Source of the DNA: Drosophila miranda
Taxonomy: Eukaryota; Arthropoda; Insecta; Diptera; Drosophilidae
Length of the DNA: 64,000 nt
NCBI RefSeq assembly: GCF_003369915.1
Contig: NC_046674.1
Coordinates: forward strand, 5,208,001-5,272,000
Reading direction: 5' to 3'
Shown: in pieces, positions 46,485-57,200 of the stretch
Numbering within the stretch: the stretch's first letter is position 1
How the letters are laid out: each line of letters opens with the position of its first letter
Translations under genes and position numbers: made by a program
The notes under the pieces: generated by a model
What the model was told of the DNA's origin: nothing
What the model saw: only the letters and a program-made list of their open reading frames with translations
Database searches by the model: none

Positions 46485-46646
46485 GCAAACACTTTTGGAC
46501 TTAAATATAAAGACGACACGACATATGGGGTGGGGTACTTGTAGGGGACATAAATAGTTGTTGCACTTAAATGAAATGAAGCCAAGGGGCACTCCCTCAG
46601 GATAAGTATAAAAATGATTGGCTCTGTCAGCGCGAAAAAGGGCGAT
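46485..46646. other. flr 3' UTR / spacer
   Basis: Short 3' flank of flr between its stop codon and the transposon's right target duplication. No other feature is seen. Confidence 0.5.
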
Positions 46647-49600
46647 CTAAATAGTTTCAACGTGCCACACTTTCGTGTTGCAGTCCTGACCAGTTGAGAT
46701 CACAGTGTTGTTGTCCAGCCAGACCAAGCGAGTGATCTGCGACTGCGGATGGGCATCTGAAGTCGAGGAGGAATATACAATTATGAGTATCCACATAATA
46801 GTATACTAAGTACTTACTCTTGATGATGGTGTGCTTGGCTGGGTTGGTCACAGACCAAATGATGATGGTGGTGTCCAAGGAGCCACTGGCCACCAGCAGC
46901 GAATTGGGCGACCAGGCCACCGTATTGACACGTGCACTATGGAAGCCCCATTCCTTGTTGTGAGCAGGCTGAAGACAATAATAACCAAAACGATCAGTAC
47001 ACGAAGAAACGCCTCAGTCCGCCACTCATTACCTTATATTCCTCAACCGAGTAGAGTACCACCTTGCGATGGGCATCGCAGGCGACCAAATACTTCAGAT
47101 CTGGCGAGTAGGACACATCTGTGACTGCGCCCAGGTGGTCCAGCTCAGCCTTCAACTCTAGGGCACCGTCCTTCAGGCTGTAGATGCGCAACTTCTGATC
47201 ATCGCCTCCCACTGCTACATCGAAGGTTTCAGAGTTGACGGCAATGGAGCTGGCCTCGTACTTGATGGGCAGCGAGAAGATTTTCTTCTGGTCCTGCACA
47301 AGAGTCAGCTCGTTGATGCAAGCCAGGGCAACGATGTTCTCGCTGCGCAGTATGGCCAGTCCGCGTGGCTGGCAGTTGAGCTTGACCACGTAGTCCGTGT
47401 ACGAGTTTCCTTCTACACTGAACTGTCGGAGGCTGTCGTCTATGCCGCAAGTGTAGACAAAGTCTCCCCAGGCGGCAATGCCGTTGATCTGGTTGCCGTG
47501 TCCAGTGCCCGTGATGCGGTCGTTGACGCCGCTGCCTGAGTTCCAGTTGGTCACAACGCCGTCGTGGCTGCCCGTGTAAATGGTGCTGCGATCGTCGCTC
47601 AGACCCAAGACCGTGATGGGCTTGTTATGGCCCTTGACCACTCGCAGAGGCTTGCTGGGATCCTCCAAGTTGAGGTAGGTGATTACACCCGACAGCGACA
47701 CAGTTATCAGATTGTCCCCCTGCCACAGACAGCTTACCTGCTGATCGTCCACAGTCGCGCCCATCACAAACTCACTGATCAGTTCGCGGGACTCCACCTG
47801 CCAGAGGCGACACGTCTTGTCGCCAGAGCAGGTCAGAAGCTGCGTGCCGTCCGGCTTCCAGGCCAATGCATACACTCCGCCCTTGTGGGCGGGCGATCCG
47901 AATTCACCCACCAGCTCGGAGCTGGTGCCGTCATATATAAAGACTTTGCCGTCGAAGCCGGCCGAGGCAAAGAATTTGCCATCGGGCGAGTAGCGAACGG
48001 CCTGGACAAACCGAGAGTGGTCCTGCTTTGTCATCTTGAATTTGAACGGTGGTCCCTCGAACACGGCCACCGTATTGTCTTCACTGCCTGTGAACCAGTG
48101 AGATTCGCATTAATAGGCAAGTTTTCTTTCTGCTGTTGCTTTACCCACCAGTTACGATGCGGAAAGGCCTGGTCGGCCTGAAATCTGCCGAATTAATGGA
48201 CTTGGACTGGCCACTGATCTCACCCACCGATGTGCCCGTCTCCGACATGAAGACATGACCAAAACGTTCACGTCCCTCGCCCACGGCAACAATGCGTTGG
48301 TTGTCTTGCGACCAGCTGATGTCCTTGATGGGTCCTGCTATCGGCTGGAACTCGTTCTTCAGCAAGTGCTCCTTGTTGACCGTGTCCCAAATGCGTATCT
48401 TGCCCGAGACATCTGGAGTGGGTAATAAGAGGGGGTTATTGAGTATACCAAACCGAACCGAACCGAAAGAAATAAAAAATAGCAAAGATAAGATAAGCAA
48501 AGAAAGAAACCCAGCCGATGGGCTCTAAATATGGTTATGGAAATGATGGGGTAGAGGAGAAACGAGCGCTTATGGTGTGACGTGACTCATGGCTGGTCTT
48601 GATACGGCTTCTTCATGCTCCACTGCATGCAGCTTGTACAGCGGAGACGAGACTCCAAGCCAAGTGTGAAGTTGCATGATGATGGCACACTCACCGCCAG
48701 ATGCAATGTAGAAGCCGCTGGGCGAGTACTTGGCCACGTTCACTGCACACGAGTGTTCCGTGTAGACGTCGGCGATGGCTGGGTTCTACATAAATCGAGA
48801 ATACAGAGCACAGAGGAAAATCACTTTTGCAATCATTTTGTTGGCACAGCAAATCTGAGTTCCCAATTAGTAAGCGACCCGAACATCATCATAATGATGA
48901 TGCGTGGGCGGCACAAACAAGAACATTTCTCTGGTTGTCTCTCCGTCCGTGTGGATTGTGCGAGAGAGTGGATGATTTTTGCCGGCCTGTGGAATAGGCT
49001 GGTATGGTTATGCGGCGTAGATTCTATAAAAATAAATATAGAACAGCTGCCAGCAGCAGACAAGCACAAACACAACCTCACACAAACACAGATGCAGGAG
49101 AGGAATAAGACCAGAAACTGCAGCTGTCCAAAAATAAAACAACCCGCATGGAAAATGCCATAGATTATGATGGCAGGCAGGCAGGCAGGAGTACGAATAT
49201 GCTGCGTAAAATATCAACTTACCTCGATATTCCTGATGATCACCGAATTGCCATTGGTGTAGAGGAAGTTCTTGCCCTTGGGATCGGCTCCCAAGACAAT
49301 GGGCTGGCCGCGTTGGGTGCGCGGCAGCGTTGCATAGATATTTTCTGCAATTTCACGAACCATAAACTTTACCAAGGATCATAAAAGCGAGCACAAGGCA
49401 CAGACACAAAATATTTTATGATGGTGGAAAAACAGGGTGCGGCCTCATGCCGGCCGGCGGCGATGGAGTTGTTGTTTGTTCTTTTGCAAGACATAGAGGG
49501 GGAGATAGAAGCCGCTGTGGTTTTCGTCCCCCTTCTCCTACTAATCATCAATCGCAGACAAGAACAGCTCCTGACCATTTATGGGCATAATCATGGCGCT

Positions 49601-49754
49601 TCCGGCGATTGCTTTCTGCTTTTACCGTTTTTTCTGGTTGACTCATTCCGCTGCGGTCGCAGTCGGTTGGTGAAATTTTTAGGCACCTAATGCGCTGATA
49701 CTCTTGGCAGGCACACTCACTGTTTTCATAGGCTGGTAGTTGAGGTTGAGCCAT
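46647..49754 (-). CDS. flr: flare (WDR1/AIP1), actin filament disassembly factor
   Basis: Seven exons on minus, 49754-49721, 49344-49223, 48785-48695, 48412-48149, 48087-47033, 46968-46818 and 46756-46647, sum to 1827 nt: 608 residues, the AIP1/WDR1 length. AIP1 works with cofilin to sever and disassemble actin filaments in the cytoplasm. In flies, flare is needed for epithelial morphogenesis and wing hair/bristle form. The sequence forms the family's double seven-blade WD40 propeller. Early landmarks are LPRTQRGQP and the IIRNIENPAIAD segment; blade motifs include [43 protein letters not shown] and a final [12 protein letters not shown]. The 5' exon is only 34 nt of coding sequence ([11 protein letters not shown]). 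It is divergent from Gpn2. Confidence 0.96.
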
Positions 49755-49840
49755 TGCGGGTGTATAACTTTGTGCTTAAGTTTAATTGGTAGACGTAGAC
49801 TTTGTTTGAAAAAATGGAATCAGAAATGAAAACACGGATC

Positions 49841-49848
49841 TATCGATA
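49841..49848. promoter_or_regulatory. DRE (TATCGATA) upstream of flr
   Basis: A perfect TATCGATA 87 bp upstream of the flr start codon, in a TATA-less promoter. Confidence 0.65.
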
Positions 49849-50548
49849 AGATATACGGTCTGACACTCAGAAATATACCGAAATATACCGTCTCATTTTA
49901 AAAATATACCGTAAATATACTTACGAAAAATTTAGTTTTCCTAATAAAAAAGAAACAACCCTTACATAAATGTACCTTTTGTTGATCTCTTAATAATGAA
50001 CTAAATAACTAAATATAAAAATATATAAAATCATATAAAGCTACTAAAGTTATGCCGCTATTTATGAGGATGACCCAAAATTGTAACACTTTCGTTTTTT
50101 GCTTAGTCTTAATGATACAAAATAATATTGTTCTTTATAAAGTATAGTCTCAATAATATAAGACGGATCACCGCTTGCACTAATCACTATACATATGTAT
50201 TCGTCGCTATCACTATTACTTTTCTGGTCATTTTGGAAACGCAAATCTTTTTAAATATTTGTATTCTTAAATATATTTCTCGTATTGGTTTTGATAAAAT
50301 TTAAACCGGAGAAAATTTTCTTATATGATGCCTTTGGAAGCTGGCAATGGAATTAGGCTGAGCGTTGTCTGAGCTAATTTTAACACCATTATATTTTAGC
50401 GTGATATGTAACTATAGTGTAATATATCAAAATTAATTTATACTAGAAAAATAGTTAAATATAACATTTTATAGCGATAAGTCATGAAAATTGTAAAACT
50501 TAAATTTCAATGTCAAAATATACCGAAAAGTATATAATATATCGTAAA

Positions 50549-50559
50549 CGGTCACCCTG
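50549..50559. promoter_or_regulatory. Motif 1-like core promoter element of Gpn2
   Basis: CGGTCACCCTG matches the Drosophila Motif 1 consensus (YGGTCACACTR) with one mismatch in the core. It lies about 235 bp upstream of the Gpn2 start codon and is preceded by a TATACCG unit, a common combination in housekeeping promoters. Confidence 0.45.
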
Positions 50560-50592
50560 GTGCTAGCGTTTCGTTCATGACGATTGAACGAA

Positions 50593-50705
50593 CTTTACCC
50601 ACTGAAGCCCCTTAAATTTAAACAGGTGAAGAACTTGAGTTAAACCGCGGAACATAATACGGTATGTAAATTCTTCTTCTAGATCTTTTCTCTTTTCTAA
50701 AAAAA
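50593..50705. repeat. Dispersed repeat, copy 2 of type A
   Basis: Similar in order and orientation to 22198-22310 over about 110 bp. This copy lies within the probable 5' UTR or proximal promoter of Gpn2. Confidence 0.55.
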
Positions 50706-50793
50706 GACAGCGCTCAAATTGTTTAAGTTTCATCATCTTCGTGGAGTGTTTTTTAATAACCACGGTCTTTAATGGGTTAATCGTTTTCTGTCC

Positions 50794-51741
50794 ATGACAT
50801 TTATGTTGACGACAAAAATGTTGCAACGTTTTCAAACGCAAGCAAAAGTGGAGAATCCTCGCTATGGGCAGCTGATAATAGGCCCCCCTGGCTCTGGCAA
50901 GACAACCTACTGTAATGAGGCGTACAAGTTTTACCGCGAGCTGGGCCGGCAGGTTGGCGTCGTCAATTTGGATCCCGCCAATGACAACATGTCCTACGAG
51001 CCGGTCATCAATGTAATGGAGCTGATAACCGTTGAGGATTGCATGGAGCACCTGCAGCTGGGGCCCAATGGAGCTCTAATGCACTGCGCCGAGTACTTGG
51101 AGCAGCACATTGAGGATTGGTTGTTGCCGGCACTGCGAAAACTCAGCGCCACCCACAACTACTTCCTGTTCGACTGTCCCGGACAGATAGAGCTGTACAC
51201 ACATCACAATGCCATGGCGCGGGTGTTCGAGCGCCTGGAGCGGGAGCGTTACAGCCTGGTCACAGTGAATCTCATCGACTCGCACTACTGCTCGGAGCCA
51301 GCCAAGTTCATTGCCACCTTGCTGATGGCACTCAACACCATGATGAGGATGAGCTTACCGCATGTAAATGTCCTGTCCAAGGCGGACCTGCTGCGGAAGC
51401 ACGAGTCGAAGCTACACTTCAATGTGGACTACTACACGGACGTGCTGGATTTGAAGTATCTGCTGGAGAAACTGGACGACGACCCTACCATGCGCAAGTA
51501 CCAGAAGCTCAACGAGGCCATCTGCTCCATGGTGGAGGACTATGCCCTGGTCTCTTTCCAACTGCTAGACGCCTTCAGCACGGACAGCATGCTGCGGCTA
51601 CGCAATCACATCGATAAGGCCAACGGCTATGTTTATAAGGCTGGAGAGGAGCAGACGGTCAACTCTCTGCTGGCCTGCGCCGTCGGAGCCGAGTCTGAGG
51701 CTGTGCGCCAGCAGCACGACGTTCAACCATATGTGGAGTAG
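50794..51741 (+). CDS. Gpn2: Gpn2, GPN-loop GTPase
   Basis: A single-exon 315-residue protein matching GPN2 more closely than GPN1 or GPN3. GPN GTPases act as dimers in the assembly and nuclear import of RNA polymerase II and III. Motifs seen are the P-loop GPPGSGKTTY, a VVNLDPAND segment, the family-defining Gly-Pro-Asn loop in LGPNGAL, switch-region DCPGQIEL with HHNAMARVF, the SHYCSEPAKF element and the base-specificity LSKADLL. NVDYYTDVLDLKYLL and DKANGYVYKA are GPN2-like. ATGs at 50794, 50803 and 50818 are all in frame, and the true start is uncertain by up to eight residues. AATAAA is at 51869-51874. Confidence 0.95.
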   Translation: MTFMLTTKMLQRFQTQAKVENPRYGQLIIGPPGSGKTTYCNEAYKFYRELGRQVGVVNLDPANDNMSYEPVINVMELITVEDCMEHLQLGPNGALMHCAEYLEQHIEDWLLPALRKLSATHNYFLFDCPGQIELYTHHNAMARVFERLERERYSLVTVNLIDSHYCSEPAKFIATLLMALNTMMRMSLPHVNVLSKADLLRKHESKLHFNVDYYTDVLDLKYLLEKLDDDPTMRKYQKLNEAICSMVEDYALVSFQLLDAFSTDSMLRLRNHIDKANGYVYKAGEEQTVNSLLACAVGAESEAVRQQHDVQPYVE

Positions 51742-52733
51742 CATTCGCACCTCGGAATCTTGCAATCTTCCCACTAAACCTAGACAACAATAGCATACAT
51801 AAGCCACCACCTCCAATGGGCTGTGATAATCCTTGTCTAAAAAGCAAGACGAGCATTGTAAAATTTAAATAAACGACCATTTTACTTTAAAATGTTTTCG
51901 ATTGGCTTGATGGAATTGGATTATGTACCTTTCGATCGTTATTAGATTTCAGATGCAATGGAAAATTAATTACATATGTATATGGGAGTGTCATTCTTAG
52001 TAGCTGTTGATAAGTTATCCGCCTATCTTAGTCCTCTATTATTTCATATTCATTCATGTTCTCACTTTTCCTGTTCATGACTCATCAGTGTTTGCCCATG
52101 CATAAAATTAACTGTAACGCTCTCAATTTCGATGTTTCGCACTACTCAGAAAAAGTTCCGTAAAATACATTTTCGAAAATTTTAAATATTTCATATATGG
52201 GGTATGGAGCACCACTGGTGTTGCCTTCAGCTCCCCTGCAGCTCAACAAGCCGCCCCGGCAGACCCTGCAGGTCCGCAGGCCACCAATAAACACTTATTA
52301 TATATAAACACATATTTATATTATATTTTATTCATGCGACGGGGGACGGTCAGTCTCAGCTGTCTAGGCGGTGGGGCCTTTAGGGGAAGGGGGACGCAGC
52401 ATCGGCCAAATACCACGAGACGCTGTCCAGGCTGTACTTAACTATAAAAAGCTTGTTGGTGAGAGTGGAGAGAGACGAGGTTTCGTGGCATCGCAGCTGA
52501 ATACTGAGCGGCTATACTTTAACTGTAAATGCGAAGACAGGGTGAAGGAAGCACGGCATGGGCGAAAAAAGTCACTGCCGTGGAACAGCGGTGGTTTTGA
52601 GCCGAGTGCCCTGTTTATGCGAATCTTGATTTTCTGTTTGAAGCCAGTGTAGGCACACGAACAAGGCAATTTGCTCCAACAGCAGCATAAACTAAATTGA
52701 ATCGTTCGTATTCCTTGATTTTGATATTCCGTT

Positions 52734-52813
52734 AAATATTACTAGCTAGATAGAACCCTCAGCCCTGCCCACATTTTATTCGATTAATGAATACATTTTC
52801 TACTTGACTGGCT
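52734..52813. repeat. Dispersed repeat, copy 2 of type B
   Basis: Similar to 22463-22547 in the same orientation over about 80 bp. Its borders are not resolved. Confidence 0.5.
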
Positions 52814-54002
52814 CATTTAAATACTTCCTTTTATTGTATTGTGTCTAAAAAAGGCAAACAAAAATCGTAATTAATAATGAATTTATTAGATTGAATTGTT
52901 CTTGACCTGTTTATGCATTTGATTAGTTTCCTGTATACATATCTTGATCCCGATACCTATTCTTGGTCCTGTAACAAAACAATAAGCTGCACAATTTCTT
53001 CAAGATGGCTTTAAAACAGACTGACTAGTTTTTGCATTCATTGGAGCCTGCGATGAAAAAAGATTTCCTCAATTCTATACCATCCTTTCCCCAGGGTATG
53101 CTGAATGTTGCACCTAGCGTCTTTTTATGGCAAGTGCATATTATTCTCGTGATGGCACTTCTTCGATAGAAAACCGATAGTTATAGATAGTAAAATCGAA
53201 TTTAAACTAAGCTCTCCTCGTTTAAACAAAAAAATGTATGGAAAATGCATTAATTTATGCACGATATTGACGCCATACTTACGCTGACTAGCCAGACGTA
53301 TGACGTTAATGCTGTGGGATTTTCTCAGGTCAGCACACTTACGACGCGGCCTGGATCATTCGCATCGGTATGCGCGAGTTGCTGGCCTGTTAGAACTTGG
53401 AAGATAACTTCCAGGTGCTTGACGGCGTCGGGCTCTGTCTTGTAAAGGATCCTGATTTATTATGAGGCTGTTTTATGGTTTATTATAAGGTATCAACTAC
53501 GATATTGCTGGACTTGTAATTTATTCTTTGTTTGTTCCTTATTGAATGAATCGAACATGAAGTGTATCATATTTATTGCACCGCCGAGCTATGTAAACTT
53601 AACGGCCAAATAATGAGCCGTTAAGATATCTAGTAAATAATGAAAATGCCGGCAAATGACGGGTTGTAGTTTAATCTCTTCTCGTGCAACCATTCAAGTT
53701 CAAGCTCAGTTTTTGCGTAATAGTACGTATTCCATTCATAATTTTCACTTGCCTGATAAATAGAATGGCGACGTAACAAGAGACTTACAGTCTCTGGACT
53801 GGTGGTATAGTTATGACATAGGCAACAGGAAGTGGCATTATCAGCCAGGCATTGGCCTCAGCCTCTGCCTCAACTTGGCATAGTTTTGATACATTCGCAA
53901 TGCTATTTCTAACAGTCCCAGCATCGATAAGCTGAAGAAAAGTGAATTTTTTGCGCATTCCGGATAAAGTGGTGGGCTTGACTCCAGAAATCCCAAGCTC
54001 TT

Positions 54003-54009
54003 TGATAAG
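54003..54009. promoter_or_regulatory. GATA site at the Hml promoter
   Basis: TGATAAG 39 bp upstream of the TATA box. Another GATAAG is at 53926-53931. Hml is a haemocyte gene, and GATA factor Serpent is the expected regulator; that link is inference. Confidence 0.45.
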
Positions 54010-54047
54010 CCCGCCATCAAAATGGAGATTGGCGTGGGCATCGGGAC

Positions 54048-54055
54048 TATAAAAG
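54048..54055 (+). promoter_or_regulatory. TATA box of Hml
   Basis: TATAAAAG with a TCATTAG initiator exactly 30 bp downstream (A at 54078). This gives a 5' UTR of about 210 nt before the start codon at 54288. Confidence 0.7.
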
Positions 54056-54287
54056 GCGCTCCCGAGCCACTGGCATCATTAGTCGCGATCGCGGAGTTGC
54101 CTGGAAGTCTTCAAGTTTCGTGGAAATCTGCAAAAGCGAATAGCTAGTGTCGACTGAATAAGTGTTCAACTGAGAAATAGTCCCAAAGGACTCAAAGGAC
54201 ATACGATTGAACAGTCCCATTGTCCTGGAAATAATGGATTACCAGTGTTAAAAGTCGAAAACTACAAGCTGGAATAGTCCTGCCAGA

Positions 54288-57200
54288 ATGGCAAAGAAAG
54301 TGATATTTTTGTCCGTGTGGCTGCTCCTTGTTAGCCATGTGTGGGCCGAGGAAGGAGATCTAGTGATGAACGATGAGGATGACGAGGATATAAAGTGAGT
54401 GGATGGATATAAAGCTAAGATCCATTAGAACTGTGAACCAATGAAGAAGAAATTTATGGAAAGCTTTCCAACTACGACTCGTTTGGATAGTCCTTCTTGA
54501 CTGCAGCTTCAAATTTCCTTGATTGCTTGACCCATAAATCCATCTCAAGAAAGTTAAATTTTTTTTTTTTTATTACAATGCCAAAAATTTTAAAGTCGCA
54601 TTAAAATTGCGCTAAGTTTTAATGGTTATCTTGAATATTCGCAAATTTAGCCCCCTCGTCCAGGCCGTACCGGATGCCGTCGATAACGAAGTCGGGCGCG
54701 ACGAGCGCCACATAAGCTTCTCTCTTCGGAATGCACCCGCAGTGAGGTAACGATAAATCGGAAGGAAGCTAGATAAGTGCGCCCAAGTTCAGAGCTAATT
54801 ATATAATAATTATAGCGCTCGGTACAGTTATGCCGGATCTGGTGGAGGAGGTCCAGAATACGGTGGTGGCATCAAGACTTCGGCCAGTGCTGGAGGTTAC
54901 GGGTAAGTTGAAGCACCAATTGGTTCTTTGAATATCCGTTGATATGCACTCTTGCTTCAGAGGGGCATTGGTAAACAAATTATTTGGAGTCTTTGGAAAG
55001 GGGTGAGTTCATAGGTGGATCACCTTCATCAATGATCCTTATCTCTTATCATCAAAACTTCTACCCAGAAACCAAGGAAATTTTTACGGCAACGGCGGAC
55101 AGTCTCTGGCTGCCTACGGAAAGTGTTCCGCCCTGGAGCTGCCAATGAACGTGCACTCCGAGTGCCACAATGGTCGCTGTAAGGTCTCTTGTCCAGCTGG
55201 ATATAGCTTCGGCCAGGACATCCAAGTCCTGGAGATGTTCTGCAGCAACGATGGCTGGATCATAGGCAACTCCATTTTCACGGTAGTGCCTCCCTGCCAC
55301 GCTCAGTGCCAGCCACCCTGTCAAAACAATGGCATCTGTCTCTCAGCGGGCGTCTGTCAGTGTCCGGAAAACTATTACGGACCTGCGTGCCAGCAGAAGA
55401 AGTCCGTGTGTGCTTCGTTTCCCAAGGCTCCAAAGAACTCAAAGGTCGCCTGCATGAACAAGTGAGTATCGGTTTTACAAGAATGGATGGCTAGATTCTC
55501 GACCTGTTTTCAGTGTTTGTCATGCGGAGTGTATGCGGGGATTCCAGTTCCCCGATGGCAGTGCAATAACCAACATAGAATGCCGCAATGGCCAGTGGAT
55601 ACACACAAAGACCGGACTGTCAAAGCCCCCCGACTGTGGCCGTAAGTAAATTTCATAGTCCTTATGATTATATGGCTAATTCTTCTCCATTTAGCCACTT
55701 GTGACCCTGTCTGCACGAATGGCGGTCAGTGCATCAGCTTTAATGTTTGTCAGTGCTCCAAGATGTTCCGCGGTGGCCATTGTCAATATAGTAAGGCTCA
55801 AAGGCTCCCATTCCAAAGAGTTCTTCCAATCTCCTTCCAATTCTTCGCTTCTCCTTAGACATCGCCAGCTGCAATGTGACCAACACCAACTTCAATGGCA
55901 ACTACAAATGCGCCTATGACTTGGAGGAGGCTCGGTGCACCTTCAACTGCCCCCAGGTGCCCGGACTAAAAGTCCAAGGACGCTTGGACATTGAGTACAA
56001 GTGCAACTATCAGCGGGGACAGTATCTTCCCTCACCACTTCCAAAGTGCATATTTCGTGAGTATCCCTAAATGGATTTGCATACTCTTGAAGGCGATATT
56101 ACTCATAAAGGCAGATCAAGCAAGATCACCAAATAAAGTATACAAAATTAGCTTCCTTATAGAATGGACTTAGCTTACTAATAGCTAATCTAAAGATAAA
56201 ATTGCTTCAACGTATTTTTTGAAGGATTAGATGCATATTTTTAACTTTTCCTCACCCAGAAGTGTTTTACCCGACGAAATTCTATTCTTAAATAAGCTGT
56301 TTTATATGTCATTAGTAATGATAGTTGCGCTGACAGGCTGAAATGCTCCCCTATGATCAGCCTATGTAAAACGATCGGGAACATTGTCAGCCGGCAAGGG
56401 CGGTGGCCGATTCATCGCGATGACTGCCGCAAGCCGTCTTATCGCTGGTGATCTCTTAATTTTGCTCGCACAGACAGACATACATAGCTATGTCGACTCG
56501 GCTATTAATGCTGATCAAGAATATATATACCTTATAGGGTCGGAGACGTTTATATACCTCTATGTTCTTTGAGTATCGGGTATTAAAAAACTGCGTCTTC
56601 GGCAAGACACAATGACGCATGATGCAGCCCTAGTGTATATAGGCAATAAGGTCATACGGCGATTACAGGTTATCTGTTATTTAGATGTTTTCTGAACGGG
56701 TTTTTATTATACACAGCTCCTGGGTACACCATCCGCTCCAGCACATCCACGCAGAAGGTGACGCAGCAGGCAGGACGCGTCTATCACGGCGGCTTTAGCG
56801 GTGAGATGGCGTATGAGATCCGGACCGAGCGTGAGAAGCTGCTAGCCCTCCTGGCCAAGTACAGGGACCTGGAGCGAAGAAGCGTATGTTAAACGTTTAC
56901 TTGCGTTAATATTCGTTGATATTCTGATATCTGCAGGAATGGTGGTCATCGGAAGAGACTGTGGTGACCCCAGGCAGGTATTCCTTGTACCAGAGCAGCG
57001 AGTTGGATGTGGTTATTGACAAGACACCGAGACCCGCTCTCTGCACCACTTGGGGAGGCATTAATATGAAAACCTTTGATGGCTTGGTGTTCAAGTGAGT
57101 CTATTTTAATCCGAAGATGTCTCTGGGTAATAAACATTGCTTCCCTGCAGGGCTCCCCTGTCTTGCTCGCACACGCTGATTACGGACAAAGTGTCGGGAA

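Larger units (their letters stand above)
49755..50793. other. Divergent flr/Gpn2 promoter region
   Basis: About 1 kb, AT-rich and without a gene. It contains a DRE (49841-49848), repeated AATATACCG-type units (49871-49920 and about 50515-50525), a near match to the M1BP Motif 1 (50549-50559) and the repeat copy at 50593-50705. Confidence 0.6.
51742..54047. other. Intergenic between Gpn2 and Hml
   Basis: About 2.3 kb without a convincing gene. It contains a GC-rich island (about 52330-52640), the repeat at 52734-52813, a second small GC-rich island (about 53250-53460) with a protein-like minus-strand reading, and GATA-type sites approaching the Hml promoter. The rest is AT-rich. Confidence 0.5.

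Noticed and set aside
46237-46488. 83-codon minus frame inside the transposon
   Set aside because: It is short, spans the element's end and has no similarity to transposase motifs.
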